This document shows, piece after piece, positions 63,173 through 64,000 of a stretch of DNA of 64,000 nucleotides (position 1 is the first letter of the stretch; every line of letters begins with the position of its first letter). The position numbers and the translations under genes are program-made. The notes below the pieces were generated by a model, which searched no databases, was not told the DNA's origin, and worked only from the letters and a program-made list of their open reading frames with translations. This DNA is from Erinaceus europaeus (lineage: Eukaryota; Chordata; Mammalia; Eulipotyphla; Erinaceidae): assembly GCF_950295315.1 (NCBI RefSeq), contig NC_080162.1, positions 75,027,843 through 75,091,842 on the forward strand, given 5' to 3'.

Positions 63173-63340
63173 AGCATAAAGTTCATGATGAAATAGTGTC
63201 TACTTAGACTTAGATACCCTCCTCACCTACTTCCTACTACAATTCTCTCAGTCACTCCAAAGCTAACCTTAACAAAGCAAGGACTGCAAAAGCTGAATAA
63301 CCTTATCAAAGCAAGAGACTGGCATACTTTAATGATGACA
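63173..63340. other. Intergenic, nothing recognised
   Basis: Unique sequence after the truncated L1. Confidence 0.3.
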
Positions 63341-63619
63341 TTTTTTTTTAATTTTCCCTTTTTGTTAACCTTGTTGTTTTATTGTTGTTGTAGTTATTGA
63401 TGCAAAGAACTATCATTGTTAGATAGGACAGAGAGAAATGGAGAGAGGAGGGGAAGACAGAAAGGGGGAGAGAAAGATAGACACCTGTAGACCTGCTTCA
63501 CCACTTGTGAAGGGACTCCCCTGCAGGTGGGGAGCCAGGGTCTCAAATCGGGATCCTTACACTGGCTATTGCGCTTCGTGCCATGTGCGCTTAACCTGCT
63601 GTGCTACCGCCTAACTCCC
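63341..63619 (-). repeat. SINE A, antisense
   Basis: 'agataggacagagagaaatg', 'gggactcccctgcaggtggg', head complement 'gctaccgcctaactccc'. A small insertion 'gatgcaaagaactatcat' lies in the tail part. Confidence 0.87.
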
Positions 63620-64000
63620 ACAATGACTCTTTAGTCACTATCAGGCCACCCCATCAGCTGGGTCCCTAATCAGGGAGTCCTGAGATTCCCAAACAGACAT
63701 GATGGGCCTAGACCTCAATAAATCCCTCTCTCCATTGTTACCAGTCATTTCTATCAGGAACAACACAATAGATCCCTTTGTGGGCCCCCATAGGACCTTG
63801 CCCTCAACTTGGATCAACAATGGTAGAGAATGTTCCATTGTCTGAAGGGAGGATGGACAACATACTCTATGCTACACCTGAGGAAGATGGGCCAAAATTG
63901 AGGCAGCTTGGAATGTTCCTACTCATGACCACAGAATGTGAGGTCAGATCTACAGGGATGCAGAGGTCACATAGGCTCCTAAGCTGAATATGGGCCTCAG
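63620..64000. other. Window end, nothing recognised
   Basis: Unique sequence. The short open frames crossing it (for example 63778-63987) match no protein I know. Confidence 0.3.

Overview
This is vertebrate nuclear DNA, most likely from a hedgehog (Erinaceidae). The window is crowded with tRNA-headed SINEs whose commonest form matches, from memory, the hedgehog ERI-1 family: a head like 'gcagcgggttaagc', a CT-rich body, and a tail like 'gggcaacaaaa'. There is no sign of bacterial gene organisation.

One protein-coding gene is fully resolved. CCM2L (CCM2-like, a scaffold related to cerebral cavernous malformation protein 2) lies on the + strand. It has ten coding exons from the ATG at 15044 to the stop at 35407-35409 and a poly(A) signal at 35797-35802. 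All exon junctions have GT/AG borders and keep frame, giving 569 residues with no disabling change. The PTB-like domain is interrupted by a GC-rich, low-complexity insert carrying four GSWERR units (exon 5). The C-terminus carries a harmonin-homology-type domain.

Region by region. 1-3482: mostly unique sequence ending in a good poly(A) site, inferred by synteny to be the 3' end of XKR7. 3483-14600: intergenic, with SINEs, an antisense L1 3' end, MaLR-like remnants and microsatellites. 14610-35802: CCM2L, with SINE-laden introns. 35803-64000: intergenic towards HCK, which is expected next in mammals, although no HCK exon is recognised. This last part holds several L1 3' ends (one with a textbook 15-bp target duplication), three solo LTRs with clean target duplications, an open reading segment from the C-terminus of a different non-LTR retrotransposon polymerase, and SINEs nested in SINEs.

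SINE family labels used below are working names. A = ERI-1-like (A-long carries an extra tail ending 'aaccctggaggcaaaa'). B = a second type, head like 'cacacctggttaagcgcac'. C = head like 'ggcacagtggataaagc', tail AATAAA...TCTT. D = head like 'tagcataatggttatgcaa', end 'gagcagtgctctggtaaaa'. E = older, degenerate tRNA-like repeats. Repeat edges were read by eye and may be off by about 10 bases unless a target duplication is given. The most notable points are the intact CCM2L with its repeat insert and three in-frame candidate acceptors at exon 4, the three solo LTRs (two inside L1 copies whose sister copies give the empty site), and the chimeric retrotransposon block at 61180-62610.
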